DNA from: Leptothermofonsia sp049200465
GTDB taxonomy: Bacteria > Cyanobacteriota > Cyanobacteriia > Leptolyngbyales > Leptolyngbyaceae
Assembly (NCBI RefSeq): GCF_049200465.1
Contig: NZ_CP120836.1
Coordinates: forward strand, 3,906,001-3,970,000
Length of the DNA: 64,000 nt
Reading direction: 5' to 3'
The notes below the pieces were generated by a model that saw nothing but the letters and a program-made list of their open reading frames with translations, made no database searches and had not been told where the DNA came from. The first letter of the stretch is position 1; each line of letters opens with the position of its first letter. Below, piece after piece: positions 34,624 to 43,660 of the stretch. The translations under genes and the position numbers were made by a program.

Positions 34624-34944
34624 ATGTTACTACACTTACTTTACATTCTTGCGTTTACCGTCCTCGCGTTATTAGCAGTTGGTAATTTGATTCGCAATTT
34701 AATGACCTTAGGAGTGGAGTCCCAACGTGCTTCCAGGGGATGGTCTCCTGGTGTCTCACAAGCTGGCTCCAGTTCCCGGCAAGAACCTATTCCCCATCCG
34801 GAGTTGCTTGACTCCACTGGAAATGTCATCAATGAACCCTTGCTGGTGATGCGCTCCATGAGTGTGGAAGATGCACGTGAACAGCTAGACGCGCTTTATG
34901 AATCTTCTCCAGGCTCCAGCACTGATTCTCGTGACGATGTTTAG
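34624..34944 (+). CDS. DUF2973 protein, single N-terminal membrane helix
   Basis: A 106-residue protein with one hydrophobic helix at 3-26 (LLHLLYILAFTVLALLAVGNLIRNL), a polar linker and the conserved end NEPLLVMRSMSVEDAREQLDALYESS. This matches DUF2973. The start has GAGGGAAGC just upstream. The stop is 12 bases before the GTPase start, so the two are likely translated from one transcript. Likely plasma- or thylakoid-membrane anchored with a cytoplasmic tail. Confidence 0.87.
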   Translation: MLLHLLYILAFTVLALLAVGNLIRNLMTLGVESQRASRGWSPGVSQAGSSSRQEPIPHPELLDSTGNVINEPLLVMRSMSVEDAREQLDALYESSPGSSTDSRDDV

Positions 34945-34955
34945 CCCTCTGCACC

Positions 34956-36275
34956 ATGCCTGAATCATCTGAAGCCCGCCCTTCAGACGCTTCTCAACAA
35001 TCCGATGAGTCAAACCGTTCTTCTCTGGTTCAGGCGGGAATGATGGATGGATTGCCGGATTGGTTGGGTGATGCTACGAGTGGATGGCAACGGTTTGCAC
35101 CTTTTCGATGGTTTGTGCAAAGTTTAACCTCCTGGTTCAGTGTCAGCGAAGCCAAGGTTGCTGAAATTCTTGAAAAAGTCAGGGCAGAACTACCCACAAC
35201 TGAGGCATGGCTGATTGGAAAACCGCAGGCAGGAAAAAGTTCGATTGTTCGGGGGCTGACGGGGATATCTGCTGAAATTGTCGGACAGGGTTTTCGTCCC
35301 CATACGCAGCACACTCAGCGATACAGCTACCCAACGGATAACTTGCCATTGCTGATATTTACCGATACAGTTGGACTGGCCGACCCTACTCAGGATACGG
35401 CTACAGTCATCCAGGAACTCCTAGGTGCAATGGAACAGGAGAGTCAGCGGGCACGAGTTTTGATCCTGACTTTGAAAATCAACGATTTTGCAACCGATAC
35501 CCTGCGGCAGATTGCTCAACAAATCCGGAAGCAGCACCCAGAGGTTCCTTGCCTTCTGGCAGTGACCTGTCTGCATGAAGTTTACCCACCAAAGGTAATG
35601 GATCATCCTCCTTACCCGCCAGAATTTGCCGATCTACAACGGGCCTTTGCAGCGATTCAGCAAACCTTTACGGGATTGTACGACCGGGCTGTGATGATTG
35701 ATTTCACCCTGGAGGAAGATGGTTTTAATCCAGTCTTCTACGGTCTGGAGGAGTTGGTGAACACATTGGCAGATTTACTGCCAGAAGCCGAAGCCAAAGC
35801 CGTCTATCAACTGTTAGACAGTGATGTCGGGCAGCAGCTTGGCAATCTCTATCGGGATGCGGGAAGACGTTACATTCTGCCCTTTGCTATTATGGCTGCA
35901 ACCCTGGCGGCGGTTCCCTTACCTTTTTCAACGATGCCAGTTCTCACTGCATTACAGGTGTCCCTGGTGGGGTTGCTGGGCCAACTTTACGGGCAAACGT
36001 TGACCCCTTCTCAAGCTGGAGGGATTGTGAGCGCGATCGCCGGTGGGTTCCTGGCCCAGGCGATCGGACGTGAGTTAATCAAATTCATCCCTGGTTTTGG
36101 CAGTGTGATTGCGGCATCCTGGGCCTTTGCCTATACCTGGGCTCTGGGTGAAACGGCCTGCGTCTACTTTGGTGACTTGATGGGGGGTATAAAACCTGAT
36201 GCGAAACGGATTCAGGAAGCGATGAAGGAAGCCTTTGAAGCTGGCAAGGAACGCTTTAGGCGAAAAGGTGAATGA
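34956..36275 (+). CDS. Membrane-associated GTPase with DUF697 domain
   Basis: A 439-residue protein. The G domain has GKPQAGKSSIVRGL (P-loop, about 90-103) and FTDTVGLADP (G3); the expected N/TKxD is replaced by AVTCLHEV, so nucleotide specificity may be relaxed. From about 300 a DUF697-type region with paired hydrophobic helices follows (FAIMAATLAAVPLPFSTMP, AGGIVSAIAGGFLAQAIG, GFGSVIAASWAFAYTWALGE), ending in a basic amphipathic helix. It resembles YcjF/dynamin-like small GTPases thought to act at membranes. Co-occurrence with DUF2605-DUF2973 suggests a joint role, as inference. Confidence 0.85.
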   Translation: MPESSEARPSDASQQSDESNRSSLVQAGMMDGLPDWLGDATSGWQRFAPFRWFVQSLTSWFSVSEAKVAEILEKVRAELPTTEAWLIGKPQAGKSSIVRGLTGISAEIVGQGFRPHTQHTQRYSYPTDNLPLLIFTDTVGLADPTQDTATVIQELLGAMEQESQRARVLILTLKINDFATDTLRQIAQQIRKQHPEVPCLLAVTCLHEVYPPKVMDHPPYPPEFADLQRAFAAIQQTFTGLYDRAVMIDFTLEEDGFNPVFYGLEELVNTLADLLPEAEAKAVYQLLDSDVGQQLGNLYRDAGRRYILPFAIMAATLAAVPLPFSTMPVLTALQVSLVGLLGQLYGQTLTPSQAGGIVSAIAGGFLAQAIGRELIKFIPGFGSVIAASWAFAYTWALGETACVYFGDLMGGIKPDAKRIQEAMKEAFEAGKERFRRKGE

Positions 36276-36340
36276 ACTTACGAACTGCAAGATGACTAGC
36301 GATCGCATAATAGAGCAGTCACCTCTACCCAAGAGCTCAA

Positions 36341-36922
36341 ATGGTTGTCAGCAAAAGTGGGATTTATACCTCCCCAGAGGACTATCTTAAGAGCGAAGAG
36401 CAAAGCCCCATTAAGCACGAGTATATTCGTGGCGAGATTTACGGAATGGCAGGCGGGAGCGATGCCCATGATGCCATTTCACTAAACTTGCTAACTCTGT
36501 TAAAAAACCATCTCCGGGGTAGTGGTTGTCGGGCTTATACCGGCAATATGAAAGTGTATATCGAGCTAGCCAACGTCTACTACTACCCCAAAGCTATGGT
36601 GACCTGTGACGAGCGGGATAGAAAGCTGCAGTATTTCAAACAGTATCCCTGTCTGATTATTGAAGTCCTATCGCCGAGTACAGAAGCGTTTGACCGCGGG
36701 GGAAAGTTTGCGGATTACCGCCTGCTGGAATCACTTCAGGAATACGTATTAGTGAGCCAGGAGCGAATGAGTGTGGAATGTTTCCGTCGCAATCCAGAGG
36801 GACAATGGGTACTGCATCCCTTCGGAATGGCTGACACAGTTGAATTTGCCAGCATCGGCTTTCGCTGTGAAATGGCAGCCCTGTACGAAGATGTTCCAGA
36901 TCTGATGCCTTCTAAGCAGTGA
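36341..36922 (+). CDS. Uma2-family (DUF820) protein with altered active site
   Basis: A 193-residue protein of the Uma2 family, a PD-(D/E)xK nuclease-like fold greatly expanded in cyanobacteria. SPEDYLKSEEQSPIKHEYIRGEIYGMAGGS is the usual N-terminus. The family motif Y-Y-P-D is Y-Y-P-K here (Lys84 encoded by AAA), whereas the downstream E108 in LIIEVLSPST and K122 in GGKFADYR are kept. Loss of the metal-binding Asp predicts no nuclease activity. The MITE-like repeat starts at the base after its stop. Confidence 0.88.
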   Translation: MVVSKSGIYTSPEDYLKSEEQSPIKHEYIRGEIYGMAGGSDAHDAISLNLLTLLKNHLRGSGCRAYTGNMKVYIELANVYYYPKAMVTCDERDRKLQYFKQYPCLIIEVLSPSTEAFDRGGKFADYRLLESLQEYVLVSQERMSVECFRRNPEGQWVLHPFGMADTVEFASIGFRCEMAALYEDVPDLMPSKQ

Positions 36923-37036
36923 TATAGCCGTCGCCAGGTTGCTTAGGACATTGGCCTTAATGGAGTGTGGAGACGAAGCCCCTAGCCATGGGTTCCACCC
37001 CTGCACCCCGTCCTAAGCCTGGTGGCTATCGCTATA
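36923..37036. repeat. MITE-like element, family A copy 1
   Basis: Begins TATAGCCGTCGCCAGGTTGC and ends with the inverted counterpart ...GCCTGGTGGCTATCGCTATA; inside are CTTAGGACATTGG and a G/C-rich hairpin core. The 32-base left terminus matches the inverted right terminus of the element at 59800-59924 at 30 of 32 positions. No coding capacity. Confidence 0.85.
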
Positions 37037-37051
37037 TAAGCAGTCTTAAAT

Positions 37052-37095
37052 GGTTTGTGAAATGAAAGGGCTGGGTTTGTGAAATGAAAGGGCTG
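37052..37095. repeat. Perfect 22-bp tandem duplication
   Basis: GGTTTGTGAAATGAAAGGGC-TG occurs twice head to tail at 37052-37073 and 37074-37095, directly before the hairpin at 37098. Confidence 0.95.
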
Positions 37096-37097
37096 TT

Positions 37098-37128
37098 TGA
37101 AAAGGGATTCCGCGGGAATCCCTTTTCA
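37098..37128. terminator. Perfect 14-bp hairpin between convergent genes
   Basis: TGAAAAGGGATTCC, loop GCG, GGAATCCCTTTTCA. A-runs and T-runs close both sides of the stem, so it can work as an intrinsic terminator in both directions, for the Uma2 gene and for the debranching-like enzyme gene. Confidence 0.8.
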
Positions 37129-37174
37129 CAATCAGATAGGACAGATAGGATCGCTATAGCAGTACCCGCTATAG

Positions 37175-39478
37175 CTACGCCTCAATGATGACTCGCAAAT
37201 TGCCTCGCTTCTTGGAAACCCGGCAGGCGGTTGTAGAGCCAGAGCGTTCAAACTCCAGATCCAATAGGGTGGGGCCAACCCGCAGGTTTTGCAAAGACAG
37301 ATAGTTGATCGTTTCTGGCAGGGCTGGGTCGATGATGCGCAGTGTGTTACTGGGCACATCCGGTACCAGATTCACCATCATGTGCAGAAGTTGAAAGACG
37401 CTACCCGTCGCCCATGCCTGAGGTGTGCAGGCAACCGGGTATTGGACAGGGTCATTGTCATCGGTTCGGTTGAAGCCACAGAAGAGTTCCGGAGGTCGAT
37501 GGTAGGGCTGGCGCTTCGTCATATCGAGGATACCCTGAGCCAGTTCCAGAGCCTGATCGATGAGGCCGAGCGATCGCAACCCCATCGCCGTGATGGCATT
37601 GTCATGGGGCCATACGGAACCAGTGTGGTAACCCATCGGATTATAGGCAGGAGAAAGGCTACTCAAGGTCCGAATTCCCCACCCATTGAACATATCCGGT
37701 GCCCGCAGCCGCTCTGCAACACTATACGCCTTCTCTGGAGTAAAAATACCCAGGTTGAGACAGTGTCCCGGATTGGAGGTAATACTATCGACGGGTTTTC
37801 CTTCACCATCCAGTGCCAGGGCACAAAAGTCCTGATCTTCCATCCAGAAGTCCCGGTTAAAGCGCACCCTCAAATCTCTCGCTTCCTCCTCCCATCGGTC
37901 GGCTAGGTCAATGCGCTTCTTCATCCGGGCAATCTGTGCCAGGCGGACCTTGGCAGCATAGACGTAAGCCTGCACTTCACAGAGAGAAATATCACCGTGC
38001 GCTAACTGTCCTCTGCGGTTGACGATACAATCTCCTGAATCTTTCCAACCCTGATTATCCAGCCCCCGGCTCGATTTACGGAAGTAGCTGAGGTAGCCTG
38101 TTCGTTTCATGTTGCGATCGATCCAGCCCATTGCGGCCAGCGCATTATCCCAGAGATTTTCTAAGGTTTCGTAGTCTGCTGTCCAGGCAAAGTACTCAGC
38201 ATAGAGCATTAGCCAGAGGGGCGTGGCATCGACGGTGCCGTAATAAGGCGTATGGGGAATTTCCTGACAGCGGGCCATTTCACCAAAGCGAATCTCATGC
38301 AGAATCTTGCCGGGTTGTTCATCCCGCCACTCGTCATCCGTTTTGCCCTGGTAATGGGCCAGAATATAAAGCGTTTCCCGGGCAATCTGCGGATCCAGCA
38401 TCAACACCTGGGAAGCTGCGATGATGGAGTCCCGCCCAAACAAAGTGGAGAACCAGGGAACCCCTGCTGAGAGGGCTTTGCCTTTACCAAAAGACTGTCG
38501 TAGCAGGTAAATGTCTTGCTCGGCTCGTTCGATAATCTGATTAAAAGTATTTTTGTCGGAGCGAATTCGGGTGACCTGCTGCCGCCAGGTTTGCTCTTCC
38601 ATCAATTCTGCGGCCTTTGCCTGAGCCAGAGTTGATGGGGCACTGACGGTTGAAGCAGATCGACCATTGTTGAGCATCTGAAGGCGATAACCCAGGGTTT
38701 GAGTTTCGTGGGATTCCAGGTGAAGTTGCCAGATTGCTGTATTCCCTTTGAAAAAGTCAGGCTGGTGATGGGCAAATTGAATTCGCGCTTCTAATAACGC
38801 CCCATCTAATCCCTGGTAGGCAAGAATTAATTCAGCGGGGGGTGGAGGGTTCGGGGAGAAATCTGCTTCGTAGTCAACTTTCTCCGTTTCTTCTACCCCC
38901 TCTGCAAATTCTTCCTCCCAGCTTTTAGTCTCCTCCTCCTGAGGCGGTAATAAGCGAAGGAGCCGTCCGCGCTTTTCTCGGCTAAATCCACGAACTTCAA
39001 ACAAGTCAATGAAATCTGCATCGAAACTAAGACTCAGTTCAAAGGTAACAGCGCTGGTGCTGTAGTTCGAGATTTCAATTTCCTCAAACAACCCCCCATT
39101 TAAGACTAGCTCTCGTTTGATCCCTATTGATTCTGCTTTGATGCGATCGTCGATGTGGGGGTTAGTACACAGAACGGACAGGATAAAGCCTTTGTCAGCA
39201 GTGCTGCTGAGAAGAATGGGCGATCGCCCCTCAATCTGCAATTCTAGGCGGCTCAGAAAGCGGGTGTCTTTGCAAAACAACCCCATACCGGCACTGCGAT
39301 CTTCACCCACAGAGCCACCAATATTGCCAAGTGTATCTGTCAACAAAAACAGATCATCATCTTTCAGGGTCAGGATTGGCTGAGGGCGTTCACTCAGCAC
39401 TGAGTTCCATTCTGGAATTGGCAACTGGTCGGCAGGCACAAATGTTTTGCCTTCAATCTCAATAATTTCTAACGTCAT
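37175..39478 (-). CDS. Glycogen debranching-like amylo-alpha-1,6-glucosidase
   Basis: A 767-residue protein. The N-terminal domain (about 35-290, DDLFLLTDTLGNIGGSVGEDRSAGMGLFCKDTRFLSRLEL) is the GDE N-terminal bis type, and the C-terminal (alpha/alpha) barrel shows SAGVPWFSTLFGRDSIIAA, TPYYGTVDATPLWLMLYAEY, QGWKDSGDCIV and GYHTGSVWPHDNAITAMGL, typical of amylo-alpha-1,6-glucosidases. It should release glucose at glycogen branch stubs or act on related glucans in the cytoplasm; no signal peptide. Functionally it would complement glgA, but the genes are far apart. Exact substrate is uncertain in this family. Confidence 0.9.
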   Translation of the reverse strand: MTLEIIEIEGKTFVPADQLPIPEWNSVLSERPQPILTLKDDDLFLLTDTLGNIGGSVGEDRSAGMGLFCKDTRFLSRLELQIEGRSPILLSSTADKGFILSVLCTNPHIDDRIKAESIGIKRELVLNGGLFEEIEISNYSTSAVTFELSLSFDADFIDLFEVRGFSREKRGRLLRLLPPQEEETKSWEEEFAEGVEETEKVDYEADFSPNPPPPAELILAYQGLDGALLEARIQFAHHQPDFFKGNTAIWQLHLESHETQTLGYRLQMLNNGRSASTVSAPSTLAQAKAAELMEEQTWRQQVTRIRSDKNTFNQIIERAEQDIYLLRQSFGKGKALSAGVPWFSTLFGRDSIIAASQVLMLDPQIARETLYILAHYQGKTDDEWRDEQPGKILHEIRFGEMARCQEIPHTPYYGTVDATPLWLMLYAEYFAWTADYETLENLWDNALAAMGWIDRNMKRTGYLSYFRKSSRGLDNQGWKDSGDCIVNRRGQLAHGDISLCEVQAYVYAAKVRLAQIARMKKRIDLADRWEEEARDLRVRFNRDFWMEDQDFCALALDGEGKPVDSITSNPGHCLNLGIFTPEKAYSVAERLRAPDMFNGWGIRTLSSLSPAYNPMGYHTGSVWPHDNAITAMGLRSLGLIDQALELAQGILDMTKRQPYHRPPELFCGFNRTDDNDPVQYPVACTPQAWATGSVFQLLHMMVNLVPDVPSNTLRIIDPALPETINYLSLQNLRVGPTLLDLEFERSGSTTACRVSKKRGNLRVIIEA

Positions 39479-40215
39479 TCCTTCATGTAGTTGCGGGTAA
39501 CAGGATAAATTCTGGCGTTTGAGCCTATGCAGCAGGCGATTTCTGAAAACACACTATTCCAGGCTACATAATTATCAATATTTGTCCAGGTCACTTTGAA
39601 AAAGGTTTCACCAGGAATTCATTAAGGAATGGAATCTTTTTCTATTTCTTAAAAGAATTAAGTGCTAGGGGTTACAGGTGAGGAGGAGAGGGATGGATGG
39701 GGGGATGAGTGGATGAGTTCTGAGTTTTCACCGAGGGTGTTCTAGAAACGGGGCTCTGACTCCTCGAAACCCTGATTCCCTCGACTCCCTTTCCACGATT
39801 GCCACAAAAAAATTGACAAACCCTTTTCACCTGCTTATTCCCTACTACCCATTCCCCACTCTGGCTCCTGCCTCCTGTCGTCGCAAATGGAAAGCCCCCG
39901 ACGAAAAGCCAGGGGCGAAATCAGGGTGCATCTACCATTCCACTCTTCATTCGCTCTGTGTCTCATCCGGAGAAAATGTTGGAAGAATTTGGAGAAAGTC
40001 TTACAGATTTTTTCAGTGAAGTAGCCACACCCTTTAAGGGGCTAAGGGTTAGGGGCTAGGGAATGTATGCATTTGCTGGCCGTATGAGAAATACACCTGA
40101 ACCCTATCTGGGTGAGATTTGCTTCTCTTAAAGGAGAGTTGCTATAAGTATGAGGCGACAGGCGATGGGGAGATACCTGCCGCCTGTTGACCGTAGCCAT
40201 TGAAGTCTATAGTGA
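39479..40215. other. Gene-free stretch with repeat family C
   Basis: No supported gene in 737 bases. It holds the promoter side of the debranching-like gene (39479-39680), simple GGATGGGGGGATGAGTGGATG repeats, the family C repeat at 39736-39823, a CTGGCTCCTGCCTCCTG block, and an A/T-mixed part before the NlpC/P60 gene. A 68-codon frame at 39813 translates repeats and is not credited. Confidence 0.6.
39736..39823 (+). repeat. Dispersed repeat family C, copy 1
   Basis: Starts GGTGTTCTAGAAACGGGGCT and ends AAAAAAATTGACAAACCC. The same ordered blocks (GACTCCT-GAAACCCTGATTCCCTCG-CCTTTCCA-GATT) occur at 44223-44307 in the same orientation and at 52978-53059 inverted. Confidence 0.85.
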
Positions 40216-40950
40216 TTGCTTGTGGTATCCTTTGCTCAGCTTCAAACAACGTTTGCACCCGGTACGGGTTCTGGTCCTCAATATCGCTGTTCTGCCGATA
40301 TCAACCTTTACAGCTCTTCTGCTTTAGATAGCCTGGCAACTCAGGCAGCAGCAGGACGATATTTAAAGGTTGTGTCGCTAACTGATGCAGATGAGGCAAT
40401 TAAGGTCTGCTTGTGCGAGGATGACTACCCGGGTTGGTTGGATGTTCGGGATTTGGAGCAGTTAGAGGTAGCAGGTAGTCCGTATCAGCCTGCACTGCTT
40501 TCAGAAGCCGAAATCCGAGCCAGAGTACCTGACGCGATCGCCTTCGCTAAAAGTGCAATGGCACAGCCAAATGAGTATCTTTGGGGAGGTACTGTTGGTC
40601 CTAACTTTGATTGCTCAGGACTGGTGCAAACTGCTTTTGCATCAGTAGGGATCTGGTTACCGCGTGACGCTTATCAGCAGGAAGCTTTTGTCCAGGTGAT
40701 CGCCCTTGAAGACCTTTCCCCAGGGGATCTGGTTTTCTTTGGAACTCCCGTTAAAGCGACCCACGTTGGAATTTATCTGGGAGATGATTGCTACATCCAC
40801 AGTTCTGGCAAAGATCAGGGGCGCAATGGCATTGGAATTGATTGCCTGTCTGGAGGGGACAACCTCACTAGTCAGAAATACGCCGCCCAGATTCGGGGTG
40901 CAGGACGGGTGATGGCAGCTTACATCTCCTCCTGCTTTAACGATTTGTGA
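40216..40950 (+). CDS. NlpC/P60 cell-wall endopeptidase with N-terminal SH3b domain
   Basis: A 244-residue peptidase from the TTG at 40216 (a GTG six bases later is an alternative). The N-terminal bacterial SH3 domain (about 20-85, YRCSADINLYSSSALDSLATQA...CLCEDDYPGWL) precedes the NlpC/P60 domain with Cys133 in FDCSGL, His183 in ATHVG and His195 in YIHSSG. Structures of close cyanobacterial relatives show a gamma-D-Glu-DAP endopeptidase acting on muropeptides. No signal peptide, so it probably recycles peptidoglycan fragments in the cytoplasm. Confidence 0.93.
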   Translation: MLVVSFAQLQTTFAPGTGSGPQYRCSADINLYSSSALDSLATQAAAGRYLKVVSLTDADEAIKVCLCEDDYPGWLDVRDLEQLEVAGSPYQPALLSEAEIRARVPDAIAFAKSAMAQPNEYLWGGTVGPNFDCSGLVQTAFASVGIWLPRDAYQQEAFVQVIALEDLSPGDLVFFGTPVKATHVGIYLGDDCYIHSSGKDQGRNGIGIDCLSGGDNLTSQKYAAQIRGAGRVMAAYISSCFNDL

Positions 40951-41022
40951 TAACGTTACTTCCATTCGTATGAAGTGCAACTCTTCATGCGAAGGAATCG
41001 GTGTTGTCCCCTGCATCAATCA

Positions 41023-42036
41023 ATGAGTATTTCTCTGCGCTCAGAAGAAAGCAAATTTCAGATTGTTCCGTCGGTGGATGAACTAGCCGTTTCTGTTGTT
41101 GTGCCGATTCGGGATGAGTTTGAGAGTTTGCCACCCTTAGTTGATGCGATCGCCAACACTCTGAGCGATCATCAGCTCTCTTACGAAATCATCTTTGTTG
41201 ATGATGGCTCTACCGATGGTTCCACTGACTTACTCAAGAAACTGGCCCAAAGCCGCACCGATTTGCGAGCTGTCATTCTGCGCCGCAACTACGGGCAAAC
41301 TGCTGCGATGGCAGCCGGTTTCAGCCATGCCAGGGGACAAATCGTCGTTACGATGGATGGTGATTTGCAAAACGATCCGGCAGACATTCCAGTATTACTT
41401 GCCAAATTAGAAGAAGGGTTTGATCTGGTCAGCGGTTGGCGCAAAGAACGACAGGATGCGGCCCTGACCCGACTGCTTCCTTCCAAAATTGCCAACTGGC
41501 TAATTGGGCAAGTAACCGGGGTTAAACTGCATGATTACGGATGTTCTTTGAAGGCATACCGGGCAGAATTGCTTGCCGATATGAACCTTTATGGAGAACT
41601 ACATCGTTTTCTGCCTGCCCTTGCCTTTATTGAAGGCGCACGCATTACAGAAATTCCTGTACGGCATTATGCCCGCCGTTTTGGCAGAAGCAAATATGGT
41701 CTGTGGCGAACCTTTCGAGTCATGATGGACATGCTGACCATCTGGTTTATACAAAAGTTCTTAACCAAGCCCATGCATGTGTTTGGGTTATTTGGTTTAG
41801 TTTCTTTGCTGTTGGGGTTAGCGATCGGAGCCCATTTGACCTTCCTCAAAATTGTCCTGGGAGCCAGCATTGGCAACCGCCCCCTGTTGATTTTGTGTAT
41901 CGTGCTACTGCTGGCTGGAGTTCAACTCTTTAGCTTTGGTTTACTAGCGGAGCTACTGATACGAACCTACCATGAATCTCAGGGACGACCGATCTACCGG
42001 GTACGCGAGGTGGTGGAACCTGAGGTAGAGAAGTAG
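41023..42036 (+). CDS. Polyprenyl-phosphate glycosyltransferase, GT2 with membrane tail
   Basis: A 337-residue enzyme from ATG 41023 (MSISLRSEESKF). LAVSVVVPIRDEFESLPPLV, FVDDGSTDGSTDLL and VTMDGDLQNDPADI place it with dolichol-phosphate-mannose-synthase-like GT2 enzymes; RRFGRSKYG is the typical end of the catalytic domain. Two C-terminal membrane helices (about 255-280 and 290-318) anchor it. It likely makes a polyprenyl-phosphate sugar that the next gene product, a GT-C enzyme, uses as donor outside the membrane. The earlier ATG at 40975 is less likely. Confidence 0.92.
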   Translation: MSISLRSEESKFQIVPSVDELAVSVVVPIRDEFESLPPLVDAIANTLSDHQLSYEIIFVDDGSTDGSTDLLKKLAQSRTDLRAVILRRNYGQTAAMAAGFSHARGQIVVTMDGDLQNDPADIPVLLAKLEEGFDLVSGWRKERQDAALTRLLPSKIANWLIGQVTGVKLHDYGCSLKAYRAELLADMNLYGELHRFLPALAFIEGARITEIPVRHYARRFGRSKYGLWRTFRVMMDMLTIWFIQKFLTKPMHVFGLFGLVSLLLGLAIGAHLTFLKIVLGASIGNRPLLILCIVLLLAGVQLFSFGLLAELLIRTYHESQGRPIYRVREVVEPEVEK

Positions 42037-42115
42037 GAGGTAAAGAGGTTAGTAAACCGATGGTCCTGAGCTTTGCGTTTACCGAGTTGTTGTTTTCAAA
42101 GAGTGCATCAACGAC

Positions 42116-43648
42116 GTGCTGAGTCAACTTAAAGAAATTAAAATCTGGCTGGAGTCTCAGAAAGATTCTCTTTGCTATCTCTGTCTATTCATCATCCTGG
42201 TTGGCATTGTCCTTCGGCTTGTTCAGTATTTCAGCAACCGTTCCCTCTGGGGAGATGAGTCTTACCTGGCGTTGAATCTGGTTAATCGCTCTTACTTTGA
42301 ACTCCTTCAACCCCTGGACTATAATCAGGCGGCTCCTCCGGGTTTCCTGTGGATAGAAAAACTCGCTATTCAGCTATTTGGAAACAATGAATATTCCATG
42401 CGATTGTTTCCACTCATCGCCGGAATCATTGCGTTGATCGCCTTTTATCAATTCGGGAAATGGGCTGTCTCTGCCATCGCCCTCCCCATTGCGCTCGCGC
42501 TGTTCGCCTTCCTGAAGTACCCCACCTACTATTCAACCGAGGTTAAGCAGTATTCCAGTGACCTGATGGTGGCACTGCTCCTCTGCCTGCTGCTGATTCC
42601 TCTCTACGATCAAATCATCAGTAAAAGGCGATCGCTCCTGCTGGGATTGCTGGGCATCTGTGCCATCTGGTTTTCCCATCCAGCCATCTTTGTGTTGGCA
42701 GGGCTTGAGCTTGCCCATCTGGGGACTATTCCCGCCAAAAACCGCAAAGCGATCCTGATCAACCGTTTGCCAGTGTATCTGCTCTGGGCAGTGGGTTTTG
42801 GTTCTCTCTACTTCTTGACCCTGGCTAGAGCAATGAAAAATGAATTCCTCCAAACGGCCTGGGGAGGTGAATACCCCGACTCGGTGTTCAACGTCATCTG
42901 GTTGCTCGATTCCCTGGGCAGGGTGTTCTATCGACCGTTGGGTTTCTTTGGGAAAACCGATGGGATCGCGATCGCGGCCTTCATCATCGGCTGCATCACC
43001 TTCTGGAGAAAGAAGCGGGACAAGTTTCTCATCCTCATCGCTCCCATCGCTGTAACCCTGGTGGCGGCTTACTTCCACAAATATCCCTTTCGCTCGCGCC
43101 TGATTCTATTTCTCGTTCCCTTCTTCCTGTTGATCATTGCGGAAGGAACTGCTTACCTTCTATCTCAGGTGAATCAGCGCCGCAATTATGTGGCGATCGC
43201 GGGTGTCGTGATGGCTTGCCTGCTACTGTTTCCTCCCCTACTTAACTCAGGTAAGCTGCTCGTTCACCCCCATACCGTCCATGAGATTCGGCCCGTCATC
43301 GAGTACATCAAAACCCATCAGAAGCCGGGAGATGGGCTGTATATTGACTCAGGAATCTTGCCATTTGAATACTACGCACCGAAGTACGGCTACTCCAAAT
43401 CAGATTACGTGCCTGGTTATAACAACTTTCTGAATCTCGCAACTTTTTCAGTACAGGACTGGGAAAACTTCAAGCGCCAATCCAGTCATCTCCGAGATAA
43501 GCAGCGCGTGTGGTTTCTCTTCTCTGGGGACAGAATCGACGAAACCCTCGTCAAACCCAACCTCGATCGCATCGGTCAACGGGTTGATGTCTTCAGGCAG
43601 CCCGGTGCGTTTACTTATCTGTATGAGTTGAAGGGAGGGGTAAGGTGA
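42116..43648 (+). CDS. GT-C membrane glycosyltransferase (GT39/ArnT-like)
   Basis: A 510-residue protein from GTG 42116 with about ten membrane helices. The first outer loop contains SLWGDESYLALNLVNRSYFELLQPLDYNQAAPPGFLWIEKL, where D-E is the acidic pair of GT-C enzymes using lipid-linked sugars. The soluble C-terminal part (about 395-505) follows the last helix. It begins 80 bases after the polyprenyl-phosphate glycosyltransferase and the two probably act in series on a cell-surface glycan or protein. Acceptor unknown. Confidence 0.87.
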   Translation: MLSQLKEIKIWLESQKDSLCYLCLFIILVGIVLRLVQYFSNRSLWGDESYLALNLVNRSYFELLQPLDYNQAAPPGFLWIEKLAIQLFGNNEYSMRLFPLIAGIIALIAFYQFGKWAVSAIALPIALALFAFLKYPTYYSTEVKQYSSDLMVALLLCLLLIPLYDQIISKRRSLLLGLLGICAIWFSHPAIFVLAGLELAHLGTIPAKNRKAILINRLPVYLLWAVGFGSLYFLTLARAMKNEFLQTAWGGEYPDSVFNVIWLLDSLGRVFYRPLGFFGKTDGIAIAAFIIGCITFWRKKRDKFLILIAPIAVTLVAAYFHKYPFRSRLILFLVPFFLLIIAEGTAYLLSQVNQRRNYVAIAGVVMACLLLFPPLLNSGKLLVHPHTVHEIRPVIEYIKTHQKPGDGLYIDSGILPFEYYAPKYGYSKSDYVPGYNNFLNLATFSVQDWENFKRQSSHLRDKQRVWFLFSGDRIDETLVKPNLDRIGQRVDVFRQPGAFTYLYELKGGVR

Positions 43649-43660
43649 AGTTGTTTGTTG

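Noticed and set aside
42533..43078. 181-codon minus-strand frame
   Set aside because: Antisense to the GT-C glycosyltransferase; charged low-information sequence typical of a shadow frame.
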